The notes beneath the pieces were generated by a model. It had not been told where the DNA came from, searched no databases, and worked only from the letters and a program-made list of their open reading frames with translations. A stretch of 6,498 bases of DNA from Rickettsiales bacterium. Lineage in GTDB: Bacteria > Pseudomonadota > Alphaproteobacteria > Rickettsiales > 21-14-0-20-44-7. Shown piece after piece: positions 6,474-6,498 of this stretch (its first letter is position 1; the number at the start of each line of letters is the position of its first letter). The DNA lies in assembly GCA_023301015.1 (NCBI GenBank), contig JALZVI010000072.1, positions 1-6,498 of the forward strand, read 5' to 3'. A program made the position numbers and the translations under genes.

Positions 6474-6498
6474 TTAGGCATTAGCCTAAAAGAGCAAC
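6466..6498. repeat. Short palindrome flanked by 6-bp direct repeats at the EamA break point
   Basis: The sequence TTTAGGCATTAGCCTAAA (6473-6490) is a perfect inverted repeat with 7-bp arms and a 4-nt centre. It is bracketed by direct repeats of AGCAAC at 6466-6471 and 6493-6498. One repeat plus the palindromic unit is 27 bp, a multiple of three, and it brings two stop codons into the EamA frame. The arrangement resembles a tiny insertion with target duplication, but the right repeat touches the window edge, so its real length is unknown and chance is possible. Confidence 0.4.

Overview
The window looks like chromosomal DNA of a moderately low-GC alphaproteobacterium. The support is a DgkA/CarB/PBP1A/CyaY/TAXI gene set with alphaproteobacterial flavour: a class A penicillin-binding protein with a long lysine-rich cytoplasmic tail, and a frataxin close to the mitochondrial type. 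This lineage call is inference from protein character. No rRNA, tRNA, CRISPR array, transposase or phage gene is visible.

Layout, left to right. Positions 1-188 (minus) hold the start of dgkA (diacylglycerol kinase), interrupted by an in-frame TGA at codon 37 and running off the left edge. It overlaps by 4 bp the end of a minus-strand carB gene (185-2014) that encodes only the C-terminal half of carbamoyl-phosphate synthase large subunit. The N-terminal half is absent; just upstream lie a small hairpin, a GC-rich imperfect palindrome (2056-2149) and then the unrelated PBP1A-family gene (2150-4213, minus). That gene is head-to-head with cyaY/frataxin (4240-4557, plus) across 26 bp of AT-rich DNA. 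A strong sigma70-type promoter then drives a secreted TAXI-type TRAP solute-binding protein (4651-5634, plus) with no TRAP membrane genes beside it. Convergent to it, with a 3-bp gap, is an unrecognised 153-residue protein (5638-6099, minus). Upstream of that lies the C-terminal third of an EamA/DMT-family transporter (6132-6473, minus), broken at its 5' end where a short palindrome flanked by 6-bp direct repeats sits at the window edge.

Functionally the genes are mixed housekeeping: pyrimidine/arginine precursor synthesis, lipid recycling, cell wall synthesis, Fe-S cluster assembly and transport. They do not form one pathway. I see no novel defence or mobile system. The notable feature is three independent gene interruptions (dgkA nonsense codon, half carB, truncated EamA gene) in 6.5 kb, two of them next to small palindromic sequences. 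This could reflect genome erosion by small palindromic elements, a genuinely split carB, or assembly/sequencing error; the sequence alone cannot decide.
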